Under the pieces are notes generated by a model. It saw only the letters and a program-made list of their open reading frames with translations, was not told the DNA's origin and did no database searches. DNA of 64,000 bases from Pokkaliibacter sp. MBI-7 (GTDB lineage Bacteria; Pseudomonadota; Gammaproteobacteria; Pseudomonadales; Balneatricaceae): NCBI RefSeq assembly GCF_029846635.1, contig NZ_JARVTG010000001.1, forward strand, positions 1,084,501-1,148,500, given 5' to 3'. Shown in pieces: positions 17,167-26,905 of the stretch (position 1 is its first letter; each line of letters starts with the position of its first letter). Position numbers and translations under genes: made by a program.

Positions 17167-18270
17167 ATGCCACTCTCCCACCTGATTACCCGCTGCCCGG
17201 CGTGCCAGACCGCCTTTAAACTGGAACAACGGCAACTGCAGCAGGCCGGGGGGAGAGTCCGTTGCGGCGTCTGCCATCATGTATTCATGGCTGCTCAGCA
17301 TATGCTAAGCAGCCAGCCAGAACCGACCAGCACCTCTCCCCAACCCAATAGCCGCCCTCCCATCAAGCCTTCGGCAGATCGGCCCAGTCTGCATCACGTC
17401 GTGGTGACCCCCAAAACCAGGGAACCTGATGCTGCAGCCACACCCTCGCCGCAAGTCTCAGCACAACCAACACCTGTGCACAATGACAAACACGCCGCAT
17501 CAGCACAGGCTCAGCCTGCAGCCCCCGCGCGCCCAACGGCGATAGCTAACAGCAAACCAGTGCCGACTCAGCGCCATCAGGAGGCGGCCAAGGCCTCTTC
17601 GCACGCAGCGGCGAAGGCCAGTTCAGACACGCCTGCATCAAACAATGCCCAAAGCTCGAGACCAGACGGCGATGTACTGACACTAAGCCCACTACAGGCG
17701 CTGGAAAATCTGCATGATGAGGAACATCTGCACTGGCACGAGCCCGCACCCAAACTGAGTAACGGCCTGCTGGCCTGGACACTGCTATTGCTGCTGGCAC
17801 TCCCTCTGCAATGGATATGGTGGCAGCGTCAGCAGCTAGCCTGGCAGCCCCCCCTTGGGACCTTTATCCAGTGGAGTTGCAGCTCACTGCCCTGCCAGCT
17901 GCACCCGCGCAGTGATGTCGACAAAATCAGCAGCACAGCCTTATCCATTCGCGATCATCAGGAATACAGTAATCTGCTGCAGGTCAATCTGACGCTGCTA
18001 AATCAGGCGAGTTACAACCAACCTTATCCCGTACTCGGACTGGTATTTTATGACCTGCAGGGACATCCACGCGCACAGCGCTATATCACCTCCACTGACT
18101 ATCTGGGTGGTGATCTGGAAGACGCCAAGGAAATGCCCATCAACACGCCGGTTAACATCAGCTTTACCCTGCAGGATCCGGGTGCACCCTCGGTAGGATA
18201 TGCCCTGCACCTCTATGCGGCAGACGCCCGAATTCCCTCTTTCCCACCCAAGCCTGAAAGAGTAGAATAG
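17167..18270 (+). CDS. DUF3426 zinc-ribbon membrane protein
   Basis: The 367-residue protein opens with an MJ0042-type zinc ribbon (cysteines 10, 13, 33 and 36 in CPACQTAF and CGVCHHVF), continues through an Ala/Pro/Ser-rich linker to about residue 165, has one transmembrane helix around residue 200 (LLAWTLLLLLALPLQWIWW), and ends with a DUF3426 domain likely outside the membrane. This architecture is common next to prmA in Pseudomonas relatives; its function is unknown. The start codon overlaps no SD of its own and sits one base after the prmA stop, so translation is probably coupled. Confidence 0.88.
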   Translation: MPLSHLITRCPACQTAFKLEQRQLQQAGGRVRCGVCHHVFMAAQHMLSSQPEPTSTSPQPNSRPPIKPSADRPSLHHVVVTPKTREPDAAATPSPQVSAQPTPVHNDKHAASAQAQPAAPARPTAIANSKPVPTQRHQEAAKASSHAAAKASSDTPASNNAQSSRPDGDVLTLSPLQALENLHDEEHLHWHEPAPKLSNGLLAWTLLLLLALPLQWIWWQRQQLAWQPPLGTFIQWSCSSLPCQLHPRSDVDKISSTALSIRDHQEYSNLLQVNLTLLNQASYNQPYPVLGLVFYDLQGHPRAQRYITSTDYLGGDLEDAKEMPINTPVNISFTLQDPGAPSVGYALHLYAADARIPSFPPKPERVE

Positions 18271-18357
18271 CCCCCCTTGTTCAGAAACTGCCCACCTGAC
18301 CCTCATTTTTTGGGGTTTTCAGGCGCTTAGCCAGCCTTATCTATCCGGGAAAAATAC

Positions 18358-19347
18358 GTGTTCAGAATTGGTCCCTATACCATTGATAGCCGGGTCATCC
18401 TGGCCCCCATGGCAGGGGTTACCGATCTACCGTTCCGGACTTTGTGCAAGCGTATGGGCGCGGGTTTAGTGGTTTCTGAAATGTTGACGGCCAACCATCA
18501 CCTCTGGCATTCGCGCAAGTCGCAGCTGCGTATGATTCATCTTGATGAACCAGCGCCTCGCTCAGTGCAGATTGCAGGTGGTGACCCGGAAAGTATGGCC
18601 AATGCCGCCCGCCTGAGCGTGGAACAGGGTGCCCAGATCATTGATCTGAATATGGGTTGCCCGGCCAAGAAGGTGTGTAACAAGGCGGCAGGTTCGGCAC
18701 TACTGAAAGATGAAAGGCTGGTTGCAGAAATCCTGCAGACAGTAGTCGCTGCCGTTGACGTTCCTGTGACGTTGAAGATCCGTACTGGCTGGAGTCAGGA
18801 GCTGCGTAATGGCATGACCATTGCCAGACTGGCTGAAGACCTGGGTATCCAGGCTCTGGCGGTGCACGGCCGGACACGTGAGGACAAATTTACCGGGCAT
18901 GCCGAGTACGACACCATCGCGGCGATCAAGCAGAGTGTCCGTATTCCGGTATTTGCCAATGGCGATATCGACAGCCCGACCAAAGCCTGCGAGGTGCTCC
19001 AGCATACCGGAGCCGATGCGGTGATGATTGGCCGGGCAGCGCAAGGACGGCCCTGGATCTTTCGCGAGATTGATCACTTTCTTCGTGCTGGGAAGGCACT
19101 ACCAGCACCCCGACTCGCAGAGTTGCGCTCGATCTTACTTGAGCACCTGCGAGGACTACACACCTTTTACGGTGACGTGCTTGGAACGCGTGTAGCGCGA
19201 AAACATGTTGGCTGGTATCTGGCAGCTCAGCCAGGCGGTAACGAATTTCGACGTTTTTTTAATCAGATAGAAACCTCCGAAGCGCAAATAGAGGCGCTCG
19301 AGCACTTTTTTAGTGAGCGAGATGCCGATAACGAGGTAGCGGCTTAA
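18358..19347 (+). CDS. dusB: tRNA-dihydrouridine synthase B
   Basis: DusB reduces uridine to dihydrouridine in the tRNA D-loop using FMN and NADPH. The 329-residue TIM-barrel protein has RIGPYTIDSRVILAPMAGVTDLPFRTL at its N-terminus and the catalytic cysteine in NMGCPAKKVCNKAAGSALL. The start is a GTG at 18358. As in enteric bacteria it is directly followed by fis: the fis ATG begins on the base after the dusB stop, so the two are surely cotranscribed. Confidence 0.96.
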   Translation: MFRIGPYTIDSRVILAPMAGVTDLPFRTLCKRMGAGLVVSEMLTANHHLWHSRKSQLRMIHLDEPAPRSVQIAGGDPESMANAARLSVEQGAQIIDLNMGCPAKKVCNKAAGSALLKDERLVAEILQTVVAAVDVPVTLKIRTGWSQELRNGMTIARLAEDLGIQALAVHGRTREDKFTGHAEYDTIAAIKQSVRIPVFANGDIDSPTKACEVLQHTGADAVMIGRAAQGRPWIFREIDHFLRAGKALPAPRLAELRSILLEHLRGLHTFYGDVLGTRVARKHVGWYLAAQPGGNEFRRFFNQIETSEAQIEALEHFFSERDADNEVAA

Positions 19348-19665
19348 ATGAATATGGCACTGACTAAACTGAATACCCAAGACACGCTCAATGAATCGCC
19401 CACCAAGGTACACACAGCAGTGGTTCCTCAGGAAACTGCCCAGACCCTGCGTGATACCGTGGCACGGTCTCTGGATAACTACTTCAAGCAGTTAGATGGC
19501 CAACCCGTAAGCGATGTGTACGAGATGGTGCTGGCGGAAATCGAACAGCCTCTGTTTGAGACCGTCATGCACTACACCAAGGACAATCAGACCAAAGCCT
19601 CACAGGTTCTGGGCCTGAACCGCGGCACTCTGCGGAAGAAACTCAAACAGTACGGATTACTGTAA
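19348..19665 (+). CDS. fis: DNA-binding protein Fis
   Basis: Fis is a nucleoid protein that bends DNA and activates rRNA and tRNA promoters in fast growth. The 105-residue protein has the typical LRDTVARSLDNYFKQLDGQPVSDVYEMVL core and a C-terminal helix-turn-helix, TKASQVLGLNRGTLRKKLKQYGLL, nearly matching the E. coli protein. The N-terminal tail is slightly longer than in E. coli (98 residues). It ends at a terminator at 19671-19692. Confidence 0.97.
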   Translation: MNMALTKLNTQDTLNESPTKVHTAVVPQETAQTLRDTVARSLDNYFKQLDGQPVSDVYEMVLAEIEQPLFETVMHYTKDNQTKASQVLGLNRGTLRKKLKQYGLL

Positions 19666-19670
19666 GTAAA

Positions 19671-19697
19671 AAGGCGGCATTGTCCGCCTTTTTTCTT
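19671..19697 (+). terminator. dusB-fis terminator
   Basis: AAGGCGG pairs with CCGCCTT around CATTGT, followed by TTTTCTTTTT. Confidence 0.88.
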
Positions 19698-19817
19698 TTT
19701 GACCTTTTGGTCAAATTTGACTGTGTATAGTGGATTGCTCCACTGCCGGGAAGTGCCAGCCCAGCCAGTCACCCCATGCTTTTACTTGCTGCCCCATTAG
19801 AATCTGGATTGCATACC

Positions 19818-21401
19818 ATGTCTGACCAACATCTTTCTCCTGTTCGCCGCGCTCTTCTCAGCGTCTCCGACAAGACCGGACTGTTGGCGTTTGCCCAAGC
19901 CCTGCAGGCACGTGGCGTCGCCCTGCTGTCGACAGGCGGCACCTACAAGCTGCTGAAACAGGCCGGTGTCGAAGTGACCGAAGTCTCTGACCATACCGGT
20001 TTCCCGGAAATGATGGATGGTCGCGTCAAGACCCTGCACCCTAAAGTGCATGGTGGCATTCTCGGTCGCCGTGGCCAGGATGACGAAGTGATGGCAGAGC
20101 ACAACATTGCCCCCATCGATATGGTTGTCGTCAACCTCTACCCCTTCGCCCAGACCGTGGCTCGTCCTGACTGCAGCTGGGAAGACGCTATCGAGAACAT
20201 CGATATCGGTGGCCCCACCATGGTTCGTGCAGCTGCCAAGAACCATGCCCACGTCGCTATCGTCACCGATGTTGCCGACTATGACCGCATCCTCAGCGAC
20301 ATGGACAGCAACGACAATCAGCTGACCCTGGCCCTGCGTTATGATCTGGCCGTCAAGGCATTTGAACATACCGCTCGCTACGATGGCATGATCGCTAACT
20401 ACCTCGGTGCGCGTAACGAAATTGGTACCCAGGTCAGCGACTTCCCCCGCACCTACTCCACCCAGCTGGTGAAAAAGCAGGATATGCGCTACGGGGAAAA
20501 CCCTCATCAGCGTGCGGCTTTCTACGTTGAGCCAGTGATTCAGGAAGCCAGTGTCTCCACCGCCAATCAGTTGCAAGGCAAGGAACTTTCCTACAATAAC
20601 GTGGCGGATACCGATGCGGCTCTGGAATGCGTCAAACCCTTCAAGGATCCGGCCTGCGTCATCGTCAAGCACGCCAACCCCTGTGGTGTTGCCATTGGCG
20701 ATACCCTTCTGGATGCCTACAACCGCGCCTTCAAAACCGACCCGACCTCTGCCTTTGGCGGTATCATTGCCTTCAACCGTGAGCTGGACGCCCAGACCGC
20801 TCAGGCCATCATCGACCGTCAGTTCGTTGAAGTGATTATTGCTCCCAGTGTCAGCAGCGAAGCCCGCGCTATCGTCGCAGCCAAACAGAATGTGCGCCTG
20901 CTGGCCTGTGGCGACTGGGACAGTGACCGTGCGCCAGAGCTGGATTACAAACGAGTCAACGGCGGTCTGCTGCTTCAGGATCGCGATCTGGGCATGGTTG
21001 AACTGGCGGATATGAAAATCGTCAGCAAGCGCCAGCCTAGCGAGCAGGAAATGCGTGACCTGCTGTTCGCCTGGGAAGTCGCCAAATACGTCAAGTCCAA
21101 TGCCATTGTTTACGCCAAAGACGGTATGACCGTGGGTATTGGCGCCGGACAGATGAGCCGGGTATACAGTGCCCGTATCGCAGGGATTAAGGCCGAAGAC
21201 GAAGGCTTGACCGTTCCCGGTTCAGTGATGGCCTCCGATGCCTTCTTCCCCTTCCGCGATGGTATTGATGCAGCAGCCAAAGCAGGTATCGTTGCCGTCA
21301 TCCAGCCCGGTGGCTCAATGCGTGATCAGGAAGTGATCGATGCTGCCAATGAGCATGGCATTGCCATGGTCTTTACTGGTATGCGTCATTTCCGTCACTA
21401 A
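19818..21401 (+). CDS. purH: Bifunctional AICAR transformylase/IMP cyclohydrolase
   Basis: PurH performs the last two steps of de novo IMP synthesis. The 527-residue protein has the N-terminal cyclohydrolase (MGS-like) domain (RRALLSVSDKTGLLAFAQAL, LSTGGTYKLL, GRVKTLHPKVHGGIL) and the C-terminal transformylase domain with KHANPCGVAIG and the QMSRVYSARIA segment. The frame is open upstream, but the conserved start is MSDQHLSPVRRALLSV at 19818. purD follows after 57 bases. Confidence 0.97.
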   Translation: MSDQHLSPVRRALLSVSDKTGLLAFAQALQARGVALLSTGGTYKLLKQAGVEVTEVSDHTGFPEMMDGRVKTLHPKVHGGILGRRGQDDEVMAEHNIAPIDMVVVNLYPFAQTVARPDCSWEDAIENIDIGGPTMVRAAAKNHAHVAIVTDVADYDRILSDMDSNDNQLTLALRYDLAVKAFEHTARYDGMIANYLGARNEIGTQVSDFPRTYSTQLVKKQDMRYGENPHQRAAFYVEPVIQEASVSTANQLQGKELSYNNVADTDAALECVKPFKDPACVIVKHANPCGVAIGDTLLDAYNRAFKTDPTSAFGGIIAFNRELDAQTAQAIIDRQFVEVIIAPSVSSEARAIVAAKQNVRLLACGDWDSDRAPELDYKRVNGGLLLQDRDLGMVELADMKIVSKRQPSEQEMRDLLFAWEVAKYVKSNAIVYAKDGMTVGIGAGQMSRVYSARIAGIKAEDEGLTVPGSVMASDAFFPFRDGIDAAAKAGIVAVIQPGGSMRDQEVIDAANEHGIAMVFTGMRHFRH

Positions 21402-21409
21402 TCCACCCT

Positions 21410-21434
21410 GCGGGAGGCAGTCTCTACCTCCCGC
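21410..21434 (+). promoter_or_regulatory. Hairpin in the purH-purD spacer
   Basis: GCGGGAGG (21410-21417) pairs with CCTCCCGC (21427-21434) across a nine-base loop. No T-tract follows, so it may stabilise the purH 3' end or attenuate rather than end transcription. Confidence 0.5.
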
Positions 21435-21458
21435 TGTCTTGCTGAAGAGAGCAAACAG

Positions 21459-22745
21459 ATGAAAGTACTCGTAATTGGCAATGGTGGCCGTGAACACGCC
21501 CTCGCCTGGCAGGTAGCTCAGCACCCGCAGGTAGAGAAAGTCTTCGTAGCCCCCGGTAACGCGGGCACAGCACTCGAAGCCAAGCTGGAAAACGTCGCCA
21601 TCGACGTGCTGGCACTGGATGCGCTGGCAGATTTTGCTGCACAGAATAATATCGATCTGACGATTGTTGGCCCCGAAGCACCTCTGGTAGCAGGCGTGGT
21701 GGATCTGTTCCGCTCACGTGATCTGCCCATCTTTGGTCCTACCAAAGGGGCTGCGCAGCTGGAAGGCTCCAAAGCCTTCACCAAAGACTTCCTTGCCCGC
21801 CATCAGATTCCTACTGCGGAATACCAGAACTTCACCGAAGTCGAGCCTGCGCTGGCTTATCTGCGTGAAAAAGGTGCCCCCATTGTGATCAAGGCCGACG
21901 GTCTGGCCGCCGGCAAAGGCGTCATTGTTGCCATGACACTGGCTGAAGCCGAAGAAGCCGTGCGCGATATGCTGTCAGGCAACGCCTTTGGTGAAGCAGG
22001 CTGCCGGGTAGTGATTGAAGAGTTCCTTGAAGGTGAAGAAGCCAGCTTTATCGTCATGGTCGATGGCGAACATGTTCTGCCCATGGCCACCAGCCAGGAT
22101 CATAAACGCGTCGGTGATGGCGATACCGGTCCCAACACAGGCGGCATGGGTGCTTACTCCCCTGCACCGGTAGTAACCGACATCGTTTTCCAGCGCGCCA
22201 TGAACGAAGTGATTCTTCCCACCGTGCGTGGCATGGCCGCCGAAGGCAATGAATACACCGGCTTCCTGTACGCGGGCCTGATGATTACCGCCGACGGCAC
22301 ACCCAAGGTGATCGAATTCAATTGCCGTTTCGGTGATCCGGAAACTCAGCCCATCATGCTGCGCCTCAAGTCCTCACTGCTGGAGCTGTGTCAGGCCGCG
22401 CTGGATAAGCGTCTGGATCAGACCCATGCCGAGTGGGACGAGCGGGCCAGCATTGGTGTGGTCCTGGCAGCAGCAGGTTACCCCGACTCTTATCCCAAGG
22501 GGGATGTCATCAGTCTGCCCGCAACCCTGCCTGAGGGTACCAAGATATTCCATGCGGGCACCCGACTGGAAAATGGTCAGCCTGTCACCAACGGTGGCCG
22601 GGTATTGTGTGTGACAGCCATGGGGAACAGCGTCAAGGAAGCTCAGCAACGGGCTTATGAGCTGGTACACCAGACCAGCTGGGAAGGCATGTTCTTCCGT
22701 AATGATATTGCCTGGCGTGCCATTGCCCGCGAAGAACAGCAGTAA
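21459..22745 (+). CDS. purD: Phosphoribosylamine-glycine ligase
   Basis: PurD joins glycine to phosphoribosylamine with ATP, the second step of purine synthesis. The 428-residue ATP-grasp protein has MKVLVIGNGGREHALAWQ, the PTKGAAQLEGSKAFTKDF block, IKADGLAAGKGVIVA, and the GDPETQPIMLRLKSSL motif. It is the last gene of the purH-purD pair and ends at a strong hairpin. Confidence 0.97.
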   Translation: MKVLVIGNGGREHALAWQVAQHPQVEKVFVAPGNAGTALEAKLENVAIDVLALDALADFAAQNNIDLTIVGPEAPLVAGVVDLFRSRDLPIFGPTKGAAQLEGSKAFTKDFLARHQIPTAEYQNFTEVEPALAYLREKGAPIVIKADGLAAGKGVIVAMTLAEAEEAVRDMLSGNAFGEAGCRVVIEEFLEGEEASFIVMVDGEHVLPMATSQDHKRVGDGDTGPNTGGMGAYSPAPVVTDIVFQRAMNEVILPTVRGMAAEGNEYTGFLYAGLMITADGTPKVIEFNCRFGDPETQPIMLRLKSSLLELCQAALDKRLDQTHAEWDERASIGVVLAAAGYPDSYPKGDVISLPATLPEGTKIFHAGTRLENGQPVTNGGRVLCVTAMGNSVKEAQQRAYELVHQTSWEGMFFRNDIAWRAIAREEQQ

Positions 22746-22785
22746 CCGACGTTTTCAGAAACGCTATCGCTGTTTGCAAACCTAA

Positions 22786-22818
22786 GTAACGGCCGGACTT
22801 CCCGGCCGTTACTATTTC
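22786..22818 (+). terminator. purD terminator
   Basis: An 11-bp perfect stem (22786-22796 with 22802-22812) around ACTTC, followed by TATTTCT. Confidence 0.85.
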
Positions 22819-22927
22819 TGCCATTAGTTCATTACTGTGCAATAGTGCCTTTCCTGCATTGACCTTGGTCTGTTCCCCTCTCACAGCCATACTTACCCAA
22901 CTCCATAAATGAAGAAACCTCCAAGCC

Positions 22928-23299
22928 ATGAGCGCCTCAACCACCTCTGCGCAGGTCATCCCTCGCCCGCGAAATGACTTCGACCACTATCATGCCCATG
23001 TCTACTTTGATTCCAGCTCACTGGTGCAAGCAACAGCACTGGTTCAGCAAGCGAGTACCGAGCTGGCAGTACAGGTGGGGCGCATTCATCAGAAGTTAGT
23101 AGGCCCTCACCCTCACTGGAGCTGCCAGCTGGCCTTCGACAAGCACAGTTTTGATGAAGTAATCCGGTGGCTGGAACAACATCGTCAGGGTTTGGATGTA
23201 CTGGTGCACGGTGTTACTGGCGACAATCTGCTGGATCACACGGCACACGCTTCATGGCTAGGCCAGCCCAGTAGTTTGCATCTGGATGTCTTTCACTGA
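22928..23299 (+). CDS. DOPA 4,5-dioxygenase family protein
   Basis: The 123-residue protein fits the small DOPA-dioxygenase family: FDHYHAHVYFD near the N-terminus, the VGPHPHWSCQLAF motif with conserved histidines, and LDVLVHGVTGDNLLDHTAHASWLG near the end. Fungal members cleave the ring of DOPA in betalain synthesis; bacterial members are mostly of unknown substrate. It is monocistronic and convergent with the amidase gene downstream. Confidence 0.85.
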   Translation: MSASTTSAQVIPRPRNDFDHYHAHVYFDSSSLVQATALVQQASTELAVQVGRIHQKLVGPHPHWSCQLAFDKHSFDEVIRWLEQHRQGLDVLVHGVTGDNLLDHTAHASWLGQPSSLHLDVFH

Positions 23300-23486
23300 G
23301 CAGCACAAGACGATGCGACGTTTACGGGTGGTAAATAATGACCAGCAAGCCCGGATGAGCACAGCGGAGATCGATCTCTGCGACGTGTCACAACGCACAG
23401 CAAAACGTGAACACGCTCTGCGACAGGCGGATATTAAGAAGGTTGCTGGCAGTGTCACCGCCAGCAATGGTTCAAGGTAGCTCCAG

Positions 23487-24296
23487 TCAGGACAGCGTGA
23501 AGCTATCGGCGTCCTGCCAGGCGGGAAAGCCTTCCCGATACTGTTTGAGTTTGTCGTTGCTCAGTGTGTGCAGTAATACCCCGTCTGCATTTGGCTCCAG
23601 CTCTGCCAAGATTTCTCCTTCAGCCGAAATGATGCGAGAGTCACCACTGAACGACCAGCCATTACCATCCTCGCCAACACGATTGCACACCGCGACATAG
23701 GCCTGGTTCTCGATGGCACGTGCCTGACTCAATACTTTCCAGTGCATACTGCGCTTGGCTGGCCAGTTGGCAACCAGCACCATCAGATCGTAATCCTGAC
23801 GATTGCGGCTCCACACCGGGAAACGCAGGTCGTAGCAGACCAGCGGCAAGATACGCCATCCGCGATAATCGATCACCACACGCCGGTCACCACTCTGATA
23901 ATGCTGGTGTTCCGCACCCATGCGGAACAGGTGCCGTTTATCGTAGTAACTGTAGGCTCCGGCAGGAGGCATCCACAGGAACCGGTTGGTAAAGCCTACT
24001 CCCGGCTCCTCCATGACCATGCTGCCGCAGATCGCTGCACCACTGCTTTCTGCCATAGCCCGCATCCAGTTCACCGCATCGCCATCCATGCTTTGTGCAC
24101 TGGCGGCCGTATCCATGCTGAACCCGGTGGTAAACATTTCAGGTAGAACAATAACGTCGGCCTGTCCCGCCAGTGACTCAATTCTGGCAGTGAACTGCGC
24201 CTTGTTGGCAGCCCAGTCCTGCCACACCAGAGCAGACTGCACTACGGCAATCCGCAGATCCTGACGCCCGTCAGTCTGAGTCGTTAAATCTTGCAT
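23487..24296 (-). CDS. Omega-amidase (nitrilase superfamily, YafV-like)
   Basis: The 269-residue nitrilase-fold protein has an intact Glu-Lys-Cys triad: E53 in VLPEMFTTGFSMD, K120 in YYDKRHLFRMG and C154 in PLVCYDLRFPVWSRN. The FTTGFSMD and FRMGAEHQHY context is that of YafV-type omega-amidases, which hydrolyse alpha-ketoglutaramate and related omega-amides. It starts 13 bases inside the end of the aminotransferase gene, so the two are translationally coupled; the pair matches the transaminase/omega-amidase route in which the aminotransferase uses glutamine and the amidase removes the keto-amide product. Confidence 0.88.
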   Translation of the reverse strand: MQDLTTQTDGRQDLRIAVVQSALVWQDWAANKAQFTARIESLAGQADVIVLPEMFTTGFSMDTAASAQSMDGDAVNWMRAMAESSGAAICGSMVMEEPGVGFTNRFLWMPPAGAYSYYDKRHLFRMGAEHQHYQSGDRRVVIDYRGWRILPLVCYDLRFPVWSRNRQDYDLMVLVANWPAKRSMHWKVLSQARAIENQAYVAVCNRVGEDGNGWSFSGDSRIISAEGEILAELEPNADGVLLHTLSNDKLKQYREGFPAWQDADSFTLS

Positions 24297-25435
24297 AGAC
24301 GCTCCGCGGCTTTCTGCAGGGTTTCAGAACCCTTGGCGAAACAGAAACGCAACCAGCGCAAATCGGCTGGTGGCTGCGAATAGAAGACAGAGATCGGAAT
24401 AGCCGCCACCCCCACTTCACGAGTCAGCCACTCAGCCATCTCGACATCGTTCCTGTCACTGATAGCACTGTAATCGAGCAACTGGAAGTAGGTTCCTCGC
24501 GTGGGTGTCAGCCTGAATCGGCTCCCCGCCAGCAACTGGCAGAACTCATCACGCTTGGCCTGATAAAAGCTCGGCAGCTGCAGATAGTGATCCGGCTCCG
24601 CCTCCAGAAAATCAGCCAGCCCCAGCTGGAAAGGCGTGCTGGTGCTGAACGTCAGATACTGATGCACCTTGCGCACCTCGGCCGACAATAACGCAGGGGC
24701 GACGACGTAGCCTACCTTCCAGCCCGTGGTGTGATAGGTTTTGCCAAATGACGACACGACCACCGAGCGCTGCGCCAGCTCTGGATGGCAGAGCAAACTC
24801 AGATGAGGCTGGCCGTCAAAAACAATGTGCTCATAGACTTCATCGCCCAGCAGCAGCGTATCACTGCCACGCAGCAGTTCGGCCAGCGTATCCAGATCCG
24901 CACGGCTGAACACGGCGCCGGTCGGATTGTGCGGGTTATTGACAATCACCATACGCGTCTTGCTGTGCAGCGCGTCTTTCAGGCGATCCCAGTCAATGCC
25001 GAAATGGGGGGGCAGCAAGGGCAGATGATGGGTAATGCCGCCATTGAGGCTGATCGCTGGCTCATAGCAATCATAGGCTGGGTCAAACACGATGACTTCA
25101 TCACCCGGGCCAACGAGGGCAGCAATAGCGGCAAAGATTGCCTCCGTCGCCCCCGAGGTCACCGTGATTTCGGTGTCGGCATTGGCACTGTAGCCGTATA
25201 ACGACTTGATCTTGCTGGCGATGGCCTGACGCAGGGCAGGAACCCCCGTCATCGGCGCATACTGATTATGACCATTGAGCAGATAGTGACAGACCCGCTC
25301 CTTCAGCAGTGCCGGGCCATCGAAATCGGGAAAGCCCTGCGATAAGTTGATTGCGCCCTGCTCTGCCGCCAGCTGTGACATGCGGGTAAAGATGGTCGTA
25401 CCAACCTGGGGCAGTTTACTTGGTGGATAATTCAT
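24284..25435 (-). CDS. Methionine/glutamine-type aminotransferase (YbdL-like)
   Basis: A 383-residue fold-type I PLP enzyme. PLP-binding lysine K232 lies in SSFGKTYHTTGWKVGYVVAP, and NNPHNPTGAVF and LLGDEVYEHIVFD supply the conserved Asn and Asp/Tyr residues. The N-terminus (INLSQGFPDFDGPALLKERV) and YAPMTGVPALRQAIASKI resemble E. coli YbdL, a methionine aminotransferase acting in reverse in methionine salvage. Together with the overlapping omega-amidase gene it probably makes methionine or another amino acid from its keto acid with glutamine as donor. The exact substrate is inferred. Confidence 0.88.
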   Translation of the reverse strand: MNYPPSKLPQVGTTIFTRMSQLAAEQGAINLSQGFPDFDGPALLKERVCHYLLNGHNQYAPMTGVPALRQAIASKIKSLYGYSANADTEITVTSGATEAIFAAIAALVGPGDEVIVFDPAYDCYEPAISLNGGITHHLPLLPPHFGIDWDRLKDALHSKTRMVIVNNPHNPTGAVFSRADLDTLAELLRGSDTLLLGDEVYEHIVFDGQPHLSLLCHPELAQRSVVVSSFGKTYHTTGWKVGYVVAPALLSAEVRKVHQYLTFSTSTPFQLGLADFLEAEPDHYLQLPSFYQAKRDEFCQLLAGSRFRLTPTRGTYFQLLDYSAISDRNDVEMAEWLTREVGVAAIPISVFYSQPPADLRWLRFCFAKGSETLQKAAERLCKI

Positions 25436-25556
25436 TTTGGTCTGGGCATCCTGGCAAGGTGATGCATACCTTAAGCGCTGGCTTATCCGCCCCCTTCCCC
25501 TCCTGAATCACAGCGGGCGCAGGGCAGAAGCATCAGCCAATATGCATCGTCAGATT

Positions 25557-25599
25557 TTGTTGGCTGTCATCGTGTATGTTCACGAATGACGGCCAACAA
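25557..25599. repeat. Imperfect hairpin between the aminotransferase and ackA
   Basis: TTGTTGGC (25557-25564) pairs with GCCAACAA (25592-25599), with inner GTCAT/ATGAC and GTG/CAC pairs interrupted by mismatches. No T-tract is present on either side, so its role as an ackA terminator is uncertain. Confidence 0.4.
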
Positions 25600-25705
25600 C
25601 AGGTCAGCTGATTGTAGCCGGCGAGCGAGGGATTGAAAGAGGCCAGATGTTCAACAACAACCCGCACATGACCGGGCTAGCGCTAAATGGAGAGTCATCA
25701 AGAGA

Positions 25706-26905
25706 TCACTTGAACAGGCGTAACGCCTTGATCGCCCGACTGCCGTGCTCCGCCAGCATCATTTCTTCATTGGTCGGTATGATCCACACACCGACCCGAC
25801 TGGTCGGCTTGTGGGCACAGTGGCGATGCTGCTGATTGGCGTCCGTATCCCAATCGACACCGAGCCAGCCCAACTGCGCCAGAATTTTCTCCCGGATCAC
25901 GGCGTCATGCTCACCCACTCCGGCAGTGAACACGATGGCGTCCAGCCCACGCAACACCGCAGTAAGACTGCCTATTTCCTTCACACAGGCATGCACGAAA
26001 TAGTCGATGGCCTCTTCTGCCTCAGGCACGCCCGCCTGATGCAGTTTGACCATGTCGCTGCTTATCCCTCCAGACAATCCCAGCCAGCCGCACTCCTTGT
26101 AGAGAAAACGCTCAAGCTGGTCAGCATCCCACTGCTCCTCACGCAGCAGATGCACCAGCACCCCCGGATCAATCTGGCCACAACGGGTGCCCATTGGCAG
26201 CCCTTCCAGCGCTGTAAAACCCATGGAAGTTGAGACACTTTGCCCGTGCTGGATAGCACACATACTGGATCCAGCACCCAGATGACAAATAATCACCCGC
26301 CCGTCCGCCTGACGGGGCGCCAGCTCCTGTAATCGGGAATAGACGTATTCATAGGACAGGCCGTGAAAACCATAGCGCAGTACACCCTGATCGAGATACT
26401 TGCGCGGAATGGCCATCAGTCGTGCCATGCGGGGCTGTCCGGCATGGAACATGGTGTCAAAACAGGCAACCTGCGGCACATTCGGCAACGCCTCCTGTGC
26501 CAGTCGAATAAGATTCAGATTGTAGGGCTGGTGCAAGGGGGCCAGAGGTTCGAGCGCCCCCAGTTGCTGCATAATCTCTTTATCCACAATGACAGGCCTG
26601 GCGAACTGGCTCCCCCCATGCACAACCCGATGAGCCACGGCGGCCACTTCCTCCAGCAGCCCGGCATCCTTGACCAGTCCGATCACCTGCGACAGCGCAG
26701 CACTGTGGCGCATTTCCAGCGGCAGACTCTTCCATGACAGCAGCTGGTTATTCTCCACCTGGTCATGCCAATGCCAGCGTACCCGCGGACTGTCGTTGAG
26801 CTGGCTGAGCTGGTATGTCAGCTCACACAACCACTGCTGGTCGCGGTATACGAACAGGCTCGCCTTGACGCTGGAAGAGCCGGCATTGAGAGTCAGAATT
26901 CGCAT
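25706..26905 (-). CDS. ackA: Acetate kinase
   Basis: A 399-residue ASKHA-fold kinase that interconverts acetyl phosphate plus ADP with acetate plus ATP. Visible motifs are ILTLNAGSSSVKASLF at the N-terminus, HRVVHGG, the CFDTMFHAGQPRMAR segment corresponding to FDTAFH, and ICHLGAGSSMCAI. Its ATG shares a base with the stop of the phosphotransacylase gene (TAATG), so the two proteins are translationally coupled and form a complete acetyl-CoA to acetate (or reverse) route with acetyl phosphate as intermediate. Confidence 0.95.
   Translation of the reverse strand: MRILTLNAGSSSVKASLFVYRDQQWLCELTYQLSQLNDSPRVRWHWHDQVENNQLLSWKSLPLEMRHSAALSQVIGLVKDAGLLEEVAAVAHRVVHGGSQFARPVIVDKEIMQQLGALEPLAPLHQPYNLNLIRLAQEALPNVPQVACFDTMFHAGQPRMARLMAIPRKYLDQGVLRYGFHGLSYEYVYSRLQELAPRQADGRVIICHLGAGSSMCAIQHGQSVSTSMGFTALEGLPMGTRCGQIDPGVLVHLLREEQWDADQLERFLYKECGWLGLSGGISSDMVKLHQAGVPEAEEAIDYFVHACVKEIGSLTAVLRGLDAIVFTAGVGEHDAVIREKILAQLGWLGVDWDTDANQQHRHCAHKPTSRVGVWIIPTNEEMMLAEHGSRAIKALRLFK

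Noticed and set aside
19797..20672. 291-codon minus-strand frame
   Set aside because: Antisense to purH, reflects codon bias only.
21402..21458. Purine riboswitch between purH and purD
   Set aside because: Only a simple hairpin is present; the spacer is too short for an aptamer.
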